From CAYOXD01 sp964407825 (GTDB taxonomy: Bacteria > Desulfobacterota > Desulfobacteria > Desulfobacterales > JAFDDL01), in assembly GCA_964407825.1 (NCBI GenBank), contig CAYOXD010000004.1:1-64000 (forward strand): DNA of 64,000 bases, read 5' to 3'. This document shows positions 50,819 through 57,137 of the stretch, one piece after another. Under the pieces are notes generated by a model that worked only from the letters and a program-made list of their open reading frames with translations, searched no databases and was not told the origin of the DNA. How positions within the stretch are numbered: the stretch's first letter is position 1; every line of letters starts with the position of its first letter. The translations under genes were made by a program, and so were the position numbers.

Positions 50819-51091
50819 TCACGGGCAGGGCCCGGCATCTGCGTTTCGGAGCAGTTCCAGAGCCTCCTCGAATTTCGCGCTTACCCCCCGCGTCTGATCC
50901 GCCGCCTCGCACAACAAGCGGGCGATATCCGTCAGGTTCGAGGCCTCGGCCTTCCGTGCCCATTCAACGCAGCTGCCCACATGCCCCTCGTTGTGGCGGA
51001 TCCAATGCTCGAGGAGTTTAATGAGTTTACCCTCGAATGACAGGGGAGCGGCCGCCCCCCCGCCCTGGGGATACGCGTGATCATGCTGCAT
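50819..51091 (-). CDS. Small conserved hypothetical protein (90 aa)
   Basis: Soluble helical protein with LSFEGKLIKLLEHWIRHNEGHVGSCVEWARKA in the centre and CEAADQTRGVSAKFEEALELL near the end. Several His (HWIRHNEGH) could bind metal. I believe similar small proteins exist in other Desulfobacterota but do not recall a role. AAGGAGCA precedes the ATG at 51091. Confidence 0.6.
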   Translation of the reverse strand: MQHDHAYPQGGGAAAPLSFEGKLIKLLEHWIRHNEGHVGSCVEWARKAEASNLTDIARLLCEAADQTRGVSAKFEEALELLRNADAGPCP

Positions 51092-51191
51092 GGAGTGCTC
51101 CTTAAAAAAATGAGACGGACGCCCTTGGGGGACATCCCTCAGTTAATCCTGTCCCATCTGATACCTAAAAATGAATCCAAAAACAAGGCTG

Positions 51192-52346
51192 TCACGTATA
51201 TACGATATTCCACTTGAGGGGAGGGGCTCGCCAGATACCGGGCGCAGGAAGGATGTGCTGGTAACACACGGTCAGCCAGTAGGGATCGGCCTTAATCTCC
51301 CTCAGACGCCCATCCTCGGGCGCTCTGGCGGGGATGGTATGGGCATAGGTGGTTTGAAAAATGCAGATGGAAGTGCCGTTTTTCTTGAAAACGGCATAAT
51401 TTTTCTGAAACCGTCTCAGGGACAGGTTGTGGGCCTCGATGATCTGGTTGACCTCTTCACGGGAAAACGACACCAGGATGGCCTTGCTGACCCCTCGCTC
51501 ACTGATCCGGATGAGCGCACGCGATTCACTGCTCCCCGCATAGACGGTGGTAATGAAGGGCAGGCGTTTCAGGTACTGGGCGGCCACAATGGCGGCGGTT
51601 CTCCTTCCCCCGGCCATGACAGGCAATCCATAGTATTCAAAAAATTTCTTCTGGATATCCTCGGCATACTTATCTCCCTTTTCATAGATATCCTTTGAAA
51701 TATAGCGCAGCTTCTGGGCCATGTCCTCCGCCGCATCGGCAATGGGCCAATCGATCCGGACATGGAAGTGCGACAGGTTGTATCGGTCCCTGGATTGGGA
51801 GGTTGTATCCCGCTGGATGAGAAGGGCATAGTCCACGGGCAACAGTTCATGCAGAAAATCAAAAAATTTCACCGAGTCCAGACACTTTTGATTCCGGTCA
51901 AAGGCGCCGTTCAGGAGCAGGGTCTTGGCCTGGAGCAGGTTGGTCTTGGTGGTCTTGTTGACTTCGAAGAAACGGATGTATTTCTTATGGATTTCGGGTA
52001 TGCTTTCTTCTGAAAAAATGACAAGAAAGGCATTCTGCTCGCTGTATTCCTGGCTTGGGATTCTCGCCCTGGGCTTCAGTTCGCGCTTTTCCACAAAGGG
52101 GTATGGGATGTTCTTTCCCTTGAACTGTTGATAGGATTCCATCAGGGCATATTGCAGCAGGTATTGATCCAGCTGGTCCCGCAGCAGCTCGTAGTAGGAT
52201 CGCTTTATCCTGTCCCTCAGACTCAGCTCTTCACGGATACTCCAGAATGTCAACGTTGCGTCCCCCTTCCCTGCAGACAGATCCGTCCTGGACAGCAAAC
52301 CAACGCATATCGGACATAAGTTACCATTATCCGAAGGAATCGTCAA
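51192..52346 (-). CDS. Hypothetical protein (384 aa)
   Basis: No family recognised. 384 residues, no signal peptide or membrane segment. The N-terminus has CPIC (residues 11-14). The body is mixed alpha/beta: LRDQLDQYLLQYALMESYQQF, NAFLVIFSEESIPEIHKKYIRFF and GLPVMAGGRRTAAIVAAQYL. The last line before the stop is polar and Pro/Trp-rich. The 3' part is less GC-rich than neighbours. It is flanked by the small 50819 gene and tRNA-Leu, in the accessory stretch. Confidence 0.6.
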   Translation of the reverse strand: MTIPSDNGNLCPICVGLLSRTDLSAGKGDATLTFWSIREELSLRDRIKRSYYELLRDQLDQYLLQYALMESYQQFKGKNIPYPFVEKRELKPRARIPSQEYSEQNAFLVIFSEESIPEIHKKYIRFFEVNKTTKTNLLQAKTLLLNGAFDRNQKCLDSVKFFDFLHELLPVDYALLIQRDTTSQSRDRYNLSHFHVRIDWPIADAAEDMAQKLRYISKDIYEKGDKYAEDIQKKFFEYYGLPVMAGGRRTAAIVAAQYLKRLPFITTVYAGSSESRALIRISERGVSKAILVSFSREEVNQIIEAHNLSLRRFQKNYAVFKKNGTSICIFQTTYAHTIPARAPEDGRLREIKADPYWLTVCYQHILPAPGIWRAPPLKWNIVYT

Positions 52347-52389
52347 CTGTCTATCCGGGGACGTTCGTGATAGTTGAACGACATTCCTG

Positions 52390-52418
52390 TTGACAGGAAT
52401 TCCCGATCCGGCCTATAA
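52390..52418 (+). promoter_or_regulatory. Candidate promoter for tRNA-Leu
   Basis: TTGACA, 17 nt, CTATAA, about 110 bp upstream of the tRNA. A CGGCTTCGCCGG hairpin lies between. It is the only good plus-strand match here. Confidence 0.45.
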
Positions 52419-52528
52419 GGGCAACATTCGGCTTCGCCGGAAACTTTACATTCTGAGTGTCAGTTTTCCGGACCCTCCCCCAACACGCTCCTCAAGCAGG
52501 TATGTTGCGGATAAAAGGTCCAACTTCT

Positions 52529-52615
52529 GCCGGAGTGGTGAAATTGGTAGACGCACGGGACTCAAAATCCCGCGGGGGCAACCCCATGTCGGTTCGATTC
52601 CGACCTCCGGCACCA
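52529..52615 (+). tRNA. tRNA-Leu (anticodon CAA)
   Basis: Acceptor GCCGGAG pairs with CTCCGGC at 52605-52611; D-arm TGGTGAAATTGGTAGACGCA; anticodon stem CGGGA/TCCCG with loop CTCAAAA (anticodon CAA); a class II variable arm GCGGGGGCAACCCCATGT; T-arm GTTCGATTC. The CCA end is encoded (52613-52615). A class II variable arm plus CAA identifies Leu. Confidence 0.95.
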
Positions 52616-52626
52616 CAGAACATCAA

Positions 52627-52660
52627 GGGGCTACGGATAATGCCGGGCCCCTCTTTTTTT
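52627..52660 (+). terminator. Rho-independent terminator after tRNA-Leu
   Basis: GGGGC (52627-52631) pairs with GCCCC (52647-52651), with an inner CGG/CCG stem around ATAATG; TCTTTTTTT follows. It lies 12 bp after the tRNA. Confidence 0.88.
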
Positions 52661-52666
52661 GTCTCA

Positions 52667-53062
52667 TCAGTCATTGATATCATGATTTTTTCCGATGGGT
52701 TCAAGGCGGGAGGACAGCAGCTCTTCGAAAAGCTTATCGGATTCTTCCGCCACGAGGCGGTGTAATTTGCGAAATCGTTCCATCAGTTCCAATGCAAAGG
52801 AGGTGAGCTGGGATCCGCCGCCGGTTTTCCCGCCAATATTGCGCGTAAGAAGGGGGTATCCAAGACGATCTTCCGTCGCCTTAATTCGACCCCATACGGC
52901 CCGATAACTCATCCCCAACTCTTTTGACGCCGCGAGGATCGAGCCATTCCGTTTGATAGCATCCAGGATTTTCAGGCGTCCAAGTCCAAACACCACCTTT
53001 CCTGACCCATCTGCGACCCATATCTTTGAGCGAATGGACAGGTAATTAGTTTTCTTTTTCAT
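52667..53062 (-). CDS. modE: ModE-type winged-helix regulator (N-terminal domain only)
   Basis: 131 residues. GRLKILDAIKRNGSILAASKELGMSYRAVWGRIKATEDRLGYPLLTR is the ModE/LysR-type HTH, followed by GGKTGGGSQLTSFALELMERF, the ModE-specific turn. The molybdate-binding TOBE domains are missing, as in the short ModE-like family. It is next to a formate dehydrogenase relic and may control Mo genes such as the mop operon (inference). Confidence 0.8.
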   Translation of the reverse strand: MKKKTNYLSIRSKIWVADGSGKVVFGLGRLKILDAIKRNGSILAASKELGMSYRAVWGRIKATEDRLGYPLLTRNIGGKTGGGSQLTSFALELMERFRKLHRLVAEESDKLFEELLSSRLEPIGKNHDIND

Positions 53063-53165
53063 ATTGGATAATTACCATGACATAAAATAGGATTTCAAGT
53101 CTGATTCTACGTTATAGGGGCCACAATCTATAGTCCCTGGATGAGCATCGCCACAGCTGTAGCGG

Positions 53166-53412
53166 GGTCCAAGCGACTGGATGCCCCCTAATGGATCTAA
53201 GGAAAACGGGCAGTTCAGAGAGGCCTCCTGGGATGAAGCCCTGGACCTGGTGGTTGATAAATTCAAGGAGATCATCGCGCAGGACGGCCCCGATGCCCTT
53301 GCTGGCGTCAGCTGCGCCCGCACCTGACATGCCCCGACGGTCGCCGGGCTGGCGACCACGTTTGGTTCGGGTGCCATGACGAATTCGTTTTCCGAATTCT
53401 CAAAATTGAGGG
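53166..53412 (+). pseudogene. fdhA: Formate dehydrogenase alpha subunit fragment with in-frame UGA (Sec) codon
   Basis: Reading from 53205: NGQFREASWDEALDLVVDKF, then KEIIAQDGPDALAGVS, then CART-UGA-HAPTVAGLATTFGSG and AMTNSFSEFSKL. The TGA at 53325-53327 lies exactly at the selenocysteine position of FdhA (CARxUH). Between GVS and CART about 30 or more residues of the normal protein are missing, apparently deleted between short GCCCGC repeats. Upstream (SKRLDAP / TPLIR-like, in other frames) frameshifts have occurred, and homology ends after SEFSKL. It is a remnant of a larger selenoprotein gene, not functional. Confidence 0.8.
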
Positions 53413-53569
53413 GGATGACCAGCTGCATATGCGTTATATCATTATTGACACAACGCAAAATAAAATCTATGAGAGCTCCTATCTGAAAGCCCATGCTTCT
53501 ATTACTTTTGCGGGGTAAATTCGGCCATGGCGCTGGAAGCGGACGGCCTCCCTGCGGAAAGGCGAAAAT

Positions 53570-54337
53570 ATGGACCTCACATTCCTGCCATCCAACCGAA
53601 CGGTTCCCGAAGCGGTTCATTTTCCCCGGACAGTCCCCCCCCTGGCAAACGAACTGGAACGGTATCATCGAAAGCTTCAGCGCGGCATTGATGAGTTTCT
53701 ATTGAATGAAAGGTTTCTGGAACAAAGGTGGACCGAACTCCAGGAAATACCCCTTCATCGTGGCAGGATATACTGGCTGACGACAGCCAGGCTGGCGGAG
53801 CTGGCCCTATTATGTGCGGGCAACTACGCAGACAATCTGGAAACCCAAGCCGCGGGGGATCTGCTGGTGAATCCCAGAACGATTTGCATCCATGTCAGGG
53901 GCAAACATGCCCCCCTCAAAAAGGAGCGGCATATCAGCCTGACTGAGCAATTCGCCATTCCAAAGGCTCCTCCCTGCGAGACGATTGAGTGGTTTAAAAC
54001 CCAGACATGTTTGGAAATCAAAAAAAAAGCGCTGCTGCCATCATGCTACGATGCGTTGAAGCGTTCCGGATATATCTCGCTGGCGTATCTTGACTCCTTT
54101 GACCGCCGCATGAAGCGGGTCGCCGAGGTAATCGGCTTTCTGGCCGCATGGCAGGTAATCGGCAGCGCGGAATTTTGCGCACGCATGCAAGCCCTGAGTT
54201 CCACCCAAAGGGAGTTTATCGAATCGAACCTCTGCCGGTTCGATCGGCGCATATTTGATGAAATCGGATCGGATATCCAGAGGATGATGGAAAAGAAGGC
54301 ATGCCGCAGCAGATTCATCGCCGTCGGTTTGACATGA
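53570..54337 (+). CDS. Hypothetical protein (255 aa)
   Basis: No family recognised. 255 residues, soluble and helical: VPPLANELERYHRKLQRGIDEFLLNERFLEQRW, DNLETQAAGDLLVNPRTICIHV and SLAYLDSFDRRMKRVAEVIGFLAAWQVIG. GGAAAGG lies before the ATG. It sits just after the formate dehydrogenase relic, with no obvious relation to it. GC and codon use are lower than in the core genes, consistent with acquired DNA. Confidence 0.55.
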   Translation: MDLTFLPSNRTVPEAVHFPRTVPPLANELERYHRKLQRGIDEFLLNERFLEQRWTELQEIPLHRGRIYWLTTARLAELALLCAGNYADNLETQAAGDLLVNPRTICIHVRGKHAPLKKERHISLTEQFAIPKAPPCETIEWFKTQTCLEIKKKALLPSCYDALKRSGYISLAYLDSFDRRMKRVAEVIGFLAAWQVIGSAEFCARMQALSSTQREFIESNLCRFDRRIFDEIGSDIQRMMEKKACRSRFIAVGLT

Positions 54338-54365
54338 TCGGCAGCGACAAGAGCCCTCTTATTTA

Positions 54366-54533
54366 TCAAGGCAGATCGCCAGGTCGCCACCGTTTCGGCA
54401 GATCCTGCCCATCTGGGGCAAGGGGGTCGATGGCCTTACGGCACAGAAAGGCCAGGCAGACCGGGCTCTTGTGGCTTTTGAGAATGCAGCCGTGTTCCGG
54501 GTCGTGATACGCGCAGGGGGATGGGGACGGCAT
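54366..54533 (-). CDS. Small Cys/His-rich protein (55 aa)
   Basis: A short frame with GGTAGGGGGT before the ATG. The product has CAYHDPEHGCILKSHKSPVC followed by LAFLC, a Cys/His spacing reminiscent of metal-binding or YkgJ-like clusters. It is 16 bp downstream of the 54550 gene on the same strand and probably cotranscribed. It may be a C-terminal relic of a larger protein. Confidence 0.5.
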   Translation of the reverse strand: MPSPSPCAYHDPEHGCILKSHKSPVCLAFLCRKAIDPLAPDGQDLPKRWRPGDLP

Positions 54534-54549
54534 CAAGGCACCCCCTACC

Positions 54550-54825
54550 TTAAAACGCTTTCACATCCTCGAGCAGTGAAAAACTGATCACGTGAGCCAT
54601 ATCGACGAATACGGATTTACGGTTTGACTTAACGCCGGTGGCGCGGGTGTCAAAGATATAGAGCTCCTTGGAGGTCGAAGAATCCGTGCCGTCATGCACA
54701 TCCACATCCGTCAGTACAACGCAGTTTCCCGTAATTTTCTCGAGGGTCCCTATATAGATCCACGAGGATCGGGTATCCAGGACGATTCTTTGATTGAGAA
54801 AGGCTTCAAGCGCTTTTTTCATCAT
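54550..54825 (-). CDS. Small conserved protein, possible LSm-like fold (91 aa)
   Basis: 91 residues. LNQRIVLDTRSSWIYIGTLEKITGNCVVLTDVDVHD reads as a strongly bent beta-sheet typical of Sm/LSm-like domains; KSVFVDMAHVISFSLLEDVKAF closes it. No characterised homologue recalled. First gene of a two-gene unit with 54366. Confidence 0.65.
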   Translation of the reverse strand: MMKKALEAFLNQRIVLDTRSSWIYIGTLEKITGNCVVLTDVDVHDGTDSSTSKELYIFDTRATGVKSNRKSVFVDMAHVISFSLLEDVKAF

Positions 54826-55029
54826 CGCTCATCGGGGCTGTCTGTTATCTCGTATGGGTTGTACCTGTCTTACACCAACGCATCGGCCTTGTTAAGCGCT
54901 TTCTTAGAATCTCAGGCGGCGGCACTGCGTTCAGGGGGCAAGCTATTTTTCCATTTCTTCCCAGCCGAAATCCGTGTAATCTAGAAAACCCATAAGATCC
55001 AAGGATCAAACCTATCAGGGAGAATCACC

Positions 55030-55230
55030 ATGCAAAAATGGCTCATCCTAGCGGGACTCATTCTGGTGGCAACGGGCGTCCTGTGGCCCATCCTGGGAAA
55101 ACTTCCCCTGGGCCGCCTTCCGGGCGATATCGTCATCAGCCGTCCGGGGCTCAAGGTCTTTTTCCCTGTGACCACCATGATTCTTTTAAGCCTTGTGATC
55201 TCCCTTATCCTCTGGCTCTTGAGAAGATGA
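55030..55230 (+). CDS. DUF2905-family membrane protein
   Basis: 66 residues with two membrane helices: KWLILAGLILVATGVLWPIL and VFFPVTTMILLSLVISLILWLL, joined by GKLPLGRLPGDIVISRPG, the DUF2905 signature. Function unknown. CAGGGAGAA precedes the ATG. It is followed by the thiamine-binding-like gene. Confidence 0.88.
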   Translation: MQKWLILAGLILVATGVLWPILGKLPLGRLPGDIVISRPGLKVFFPVTTMILLSLVISLILWLLRR

Positions 55231-55273
55231 CGGAGATGAATCGGGCCGAGAGGAGACGAAAGGAGGAGGCATC

Positions 55274-55588
55274 ATGAGCGTTCTGATCGACTTTGCCATC
55301 TTTCCGGTGGACAAGGGAACAAGCGTCAGCCCCTACGTGGCACGGGCGCTCTCCATCATCCGGGAAAGCGGACTTGCCCATCAGCTAGGCCCCATGGGAA
55401 CCAGCATCGAGGGGGAATGGTCAGCCGTCATGTCCGTGGTGGACCGTTGCTTCAGGGCCCTTGAGAAGGACTGCGAACGGATCTATTTCACCATCAAAGC
55501 GGACTACCGAAAGGGCACCGCCGACCGGATCCATGGGAAGGTCGCCTCGGTCGAGGAAAAGACACAAGAGCTGAGCGGCTACCCTTGA
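55274..55588 (+). CDS. MTH1187-family thiamine-binding-like protein
   Basis: 104 residues, complete. VLIDFAIFPVDKGTSVSPYVARALSIIRESG and GPMGTSIEGEWSAVMSVV are the DUF77/MTH1187 signatures; YFTIKADYRKGTADRI follows. Members bind thiamine in YkoF-like folds. GAGGAGGCATC is a strong RBS. Confidence 0.88.
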   Translation: MSVLIDFAIFPVDKGTSVSPYVARALSIIRESGLAHQLGPMGTSIEGEWSAVMSVVDRCFRALEKDCERIYFTIKADYRKGTADRIHGKVASVEEKTQELSGYP

Positions 55589-55800
55589 CATTCAATAAGT
55601 TATTTGATTTAAGATGTTATCTTGATGGTTCTCATACGACTTTGAGGCTACCTCATGCAGCACCACATTCACTGGATCCACCGCCAAGGTGTTTTACTTC
55701 CCGACTTCGACAAGGTGCAACGTAATTTACCCCTCTATGCATCAATCCGGCAGCGCCGCCCTTTCGTTCCCAGGAGACAGTCCGGACGGAGGAGAGGTCT
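55589..55800. other. Gap without a recognisable gene
   Basis: This AT-richer stretch after the DUF77 gene holds no frame I can support until the small ORF at 55801. No hairpin followed by T-run was found. Confidence 0.5.
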
Positions 55801-55887
55801 ATGAAGCAAGAGCGGCATATTCGGAAGTGGAAGCTCCAACCTAGGGGGAACAAGGCGGCAAGAGATGAAAGTTCTAATCGTAGATGA
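55801..55887 (+). CDS. Possible 28-aa leader peptide upstream of the response regulator
   Basis: MKQERHIRKWKLQPRGNKAA then RDESSNRR, with the strongest ribosome-binding site in the region (GGAGGAGAGG, about 3-12 nt before ATG). It overlaps the start of the response-regulator gene (55865) in another frame, so translation could couple the two. The peptide is basic and has no family. Confidence 0.3.
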   Translation: MKQERHIRKWKLQPRGNKAARDESSNRR

Positions 55888-57124
55888 CCAGCTTGTCAGC
55901 AGAAAAAAAGTACAGAAAATCTTCGAGGGATTCTGCACGCCCGACGCCGTCGACTGTGGTCAGGCGGCCTTGGACGCCTACCGAAAATCCTGGGAGGACG
56001 AGGCCCCCTACCAATTGATCACCCTGGACATTTCCATGCCGGATATGAACGGCATGGAGGTGCTGCAGACCATTCGGGAGCAGGAGACGGCACAGGGCAT
56101 CTCAAAGGATCAGCAGGTCAAGGTCCTGATGGTCACCTCCACCTCGGACAAGGATACGGTCGTCACCTGCATCCAGGCGGGCTGCGACGATTACCTGGTC
56201 AAGCCCCTCAACAAGGAGGCGATCTCAGCCAAGCTCGAAAAATTCGGGCTCATAGTGGCCAAGGAGACCCAGTCGGAAAGCACCCTGCGCAAAATGGTGG
56301 AAACCACCATCGAACGCTTCAACAGGGGAGATATCGAGCTGCCGGTCATGCCCCAGGTGGTCCGGGAAATTCAAAGCGCCATCGACAACGCGGCATCGAC
56401 CATCGATGCCATCTCCCAGGTCATCGAGAAGGATCCATCGATTTCCCTCAAGCTAATCGCCACCGCCAACTCCCCGATCTTTCGCGGCGTCGACAAGATC
56501 GAAACCGTAACCCAGGCCATATCGCGAATCGGCCTGAAGGACGTTCAGGATCTCGTCACCGCCATTGCCAATAAGAGCCTCTACGAGACGAAAAACCGGC
56601 AGCTCAAGCAACTGCTGGATAAGCTCTGGCTCCACTCCCTGGCCTGCGGGCATGCCGCAAGGCTCATCTCCGAGAAAACGGTCCGGCAGTTCATTCCCAG
56701 GGCGTTTCTGGCCGGTCTCGTCCATGACATCGGCAGCGTGCTGTTGCTCAAGAGCCTGGGAGAGATCATTTCCCCCAAAATGGAACTCGATCAAGCCGAA
56801 CTCGTCAACAGTGTCTGGGAGGTACATACCAGTTTCGGCTCGGCCCTTCTCGACAAGTGGGATTATTCGGAGGATCTGGTCAAACTGGCCCGGCTTCACG
56901 AATGGACCCGGTTCGAGCCAGACACGGAAAAGCCGGTCCTGATCATCAACCTGGCGGACAACCTGACCCATTCCATCGGCTTTGGGTTCTTCGACAAGGG
57001 GGAAATGGACCTCACGGCGCTGGACTCGACCCGCCTGCTGGAAATCGATGCCGACACCCTGGATGCCATTGGCCAGGAGGTTTCGGCGCTGATGTCCGAG
57101 TCGGCTAAAAGGATCGCTGATTAG
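55865..57124 (+). CDS. Response regulator with HDOD output domain
   Basis: 419 residues. Receiver domain: VLIVDDQLVSRKKV, phospho-acceptor Asp55 in ITLDISMPDMNG and Lys in DDYLVKPLN. From about residue 160 an HDOD domain: IELPVMPQVVREIQSAIDNAA, AISRIGLKDVQDLVTAIAN, ARAFLAGLVHDIGSVLLLKS (written in sequence as PRAFLAGLVHDIG) and HTSFGSALLDKW. It converges with the hybrid kinase gene and may be its partner. Second HDOD protein in the window (see 22372). Confidence 0.87.
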   Translation: MKVLIVDDQLVSRKKVQKIFEGFCTPDAVDCGQAALDAYRKSWEDEAPYQLITLDISMPDMNGMEVLQTIREQETAQGISKDQQVKVLMVTSTSDKDTVVTCIQAGCDDYLVKPLNKEAISAKLEKFGLIVAKETQSESTLRKMVETTIERFNRGDIELPVMPQVVREIQSAIDNAASTIDAISQVIEKDPSISLKLIATANSPIFRGVDKIETVTQAISRIGLKDVQDLVTAIANKSLYETKNRQLKQLLDKLWLHSLACGHAARLISEKTVRQFIPRAFLAGLVHDIGSVLLLKSLGEIISPKMELDQAELVNSVWEVHTSFGSALLDKWDYSEDLVKLARLHEWTRFEPDTEKPVLIINLADNLTHSIGFGFFDKGEMDLTALDSTRLLEIDADTLDAIGQEVSALMSESAKRIAD

Positions 57125-57137
57125 GGACAATCCCAAA

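Noticed and set aside
52630..55800. Prophage or integrative element at tRNA-Leu
   Set aside because: No integrase, phage gene or repeated tRNA end was found.
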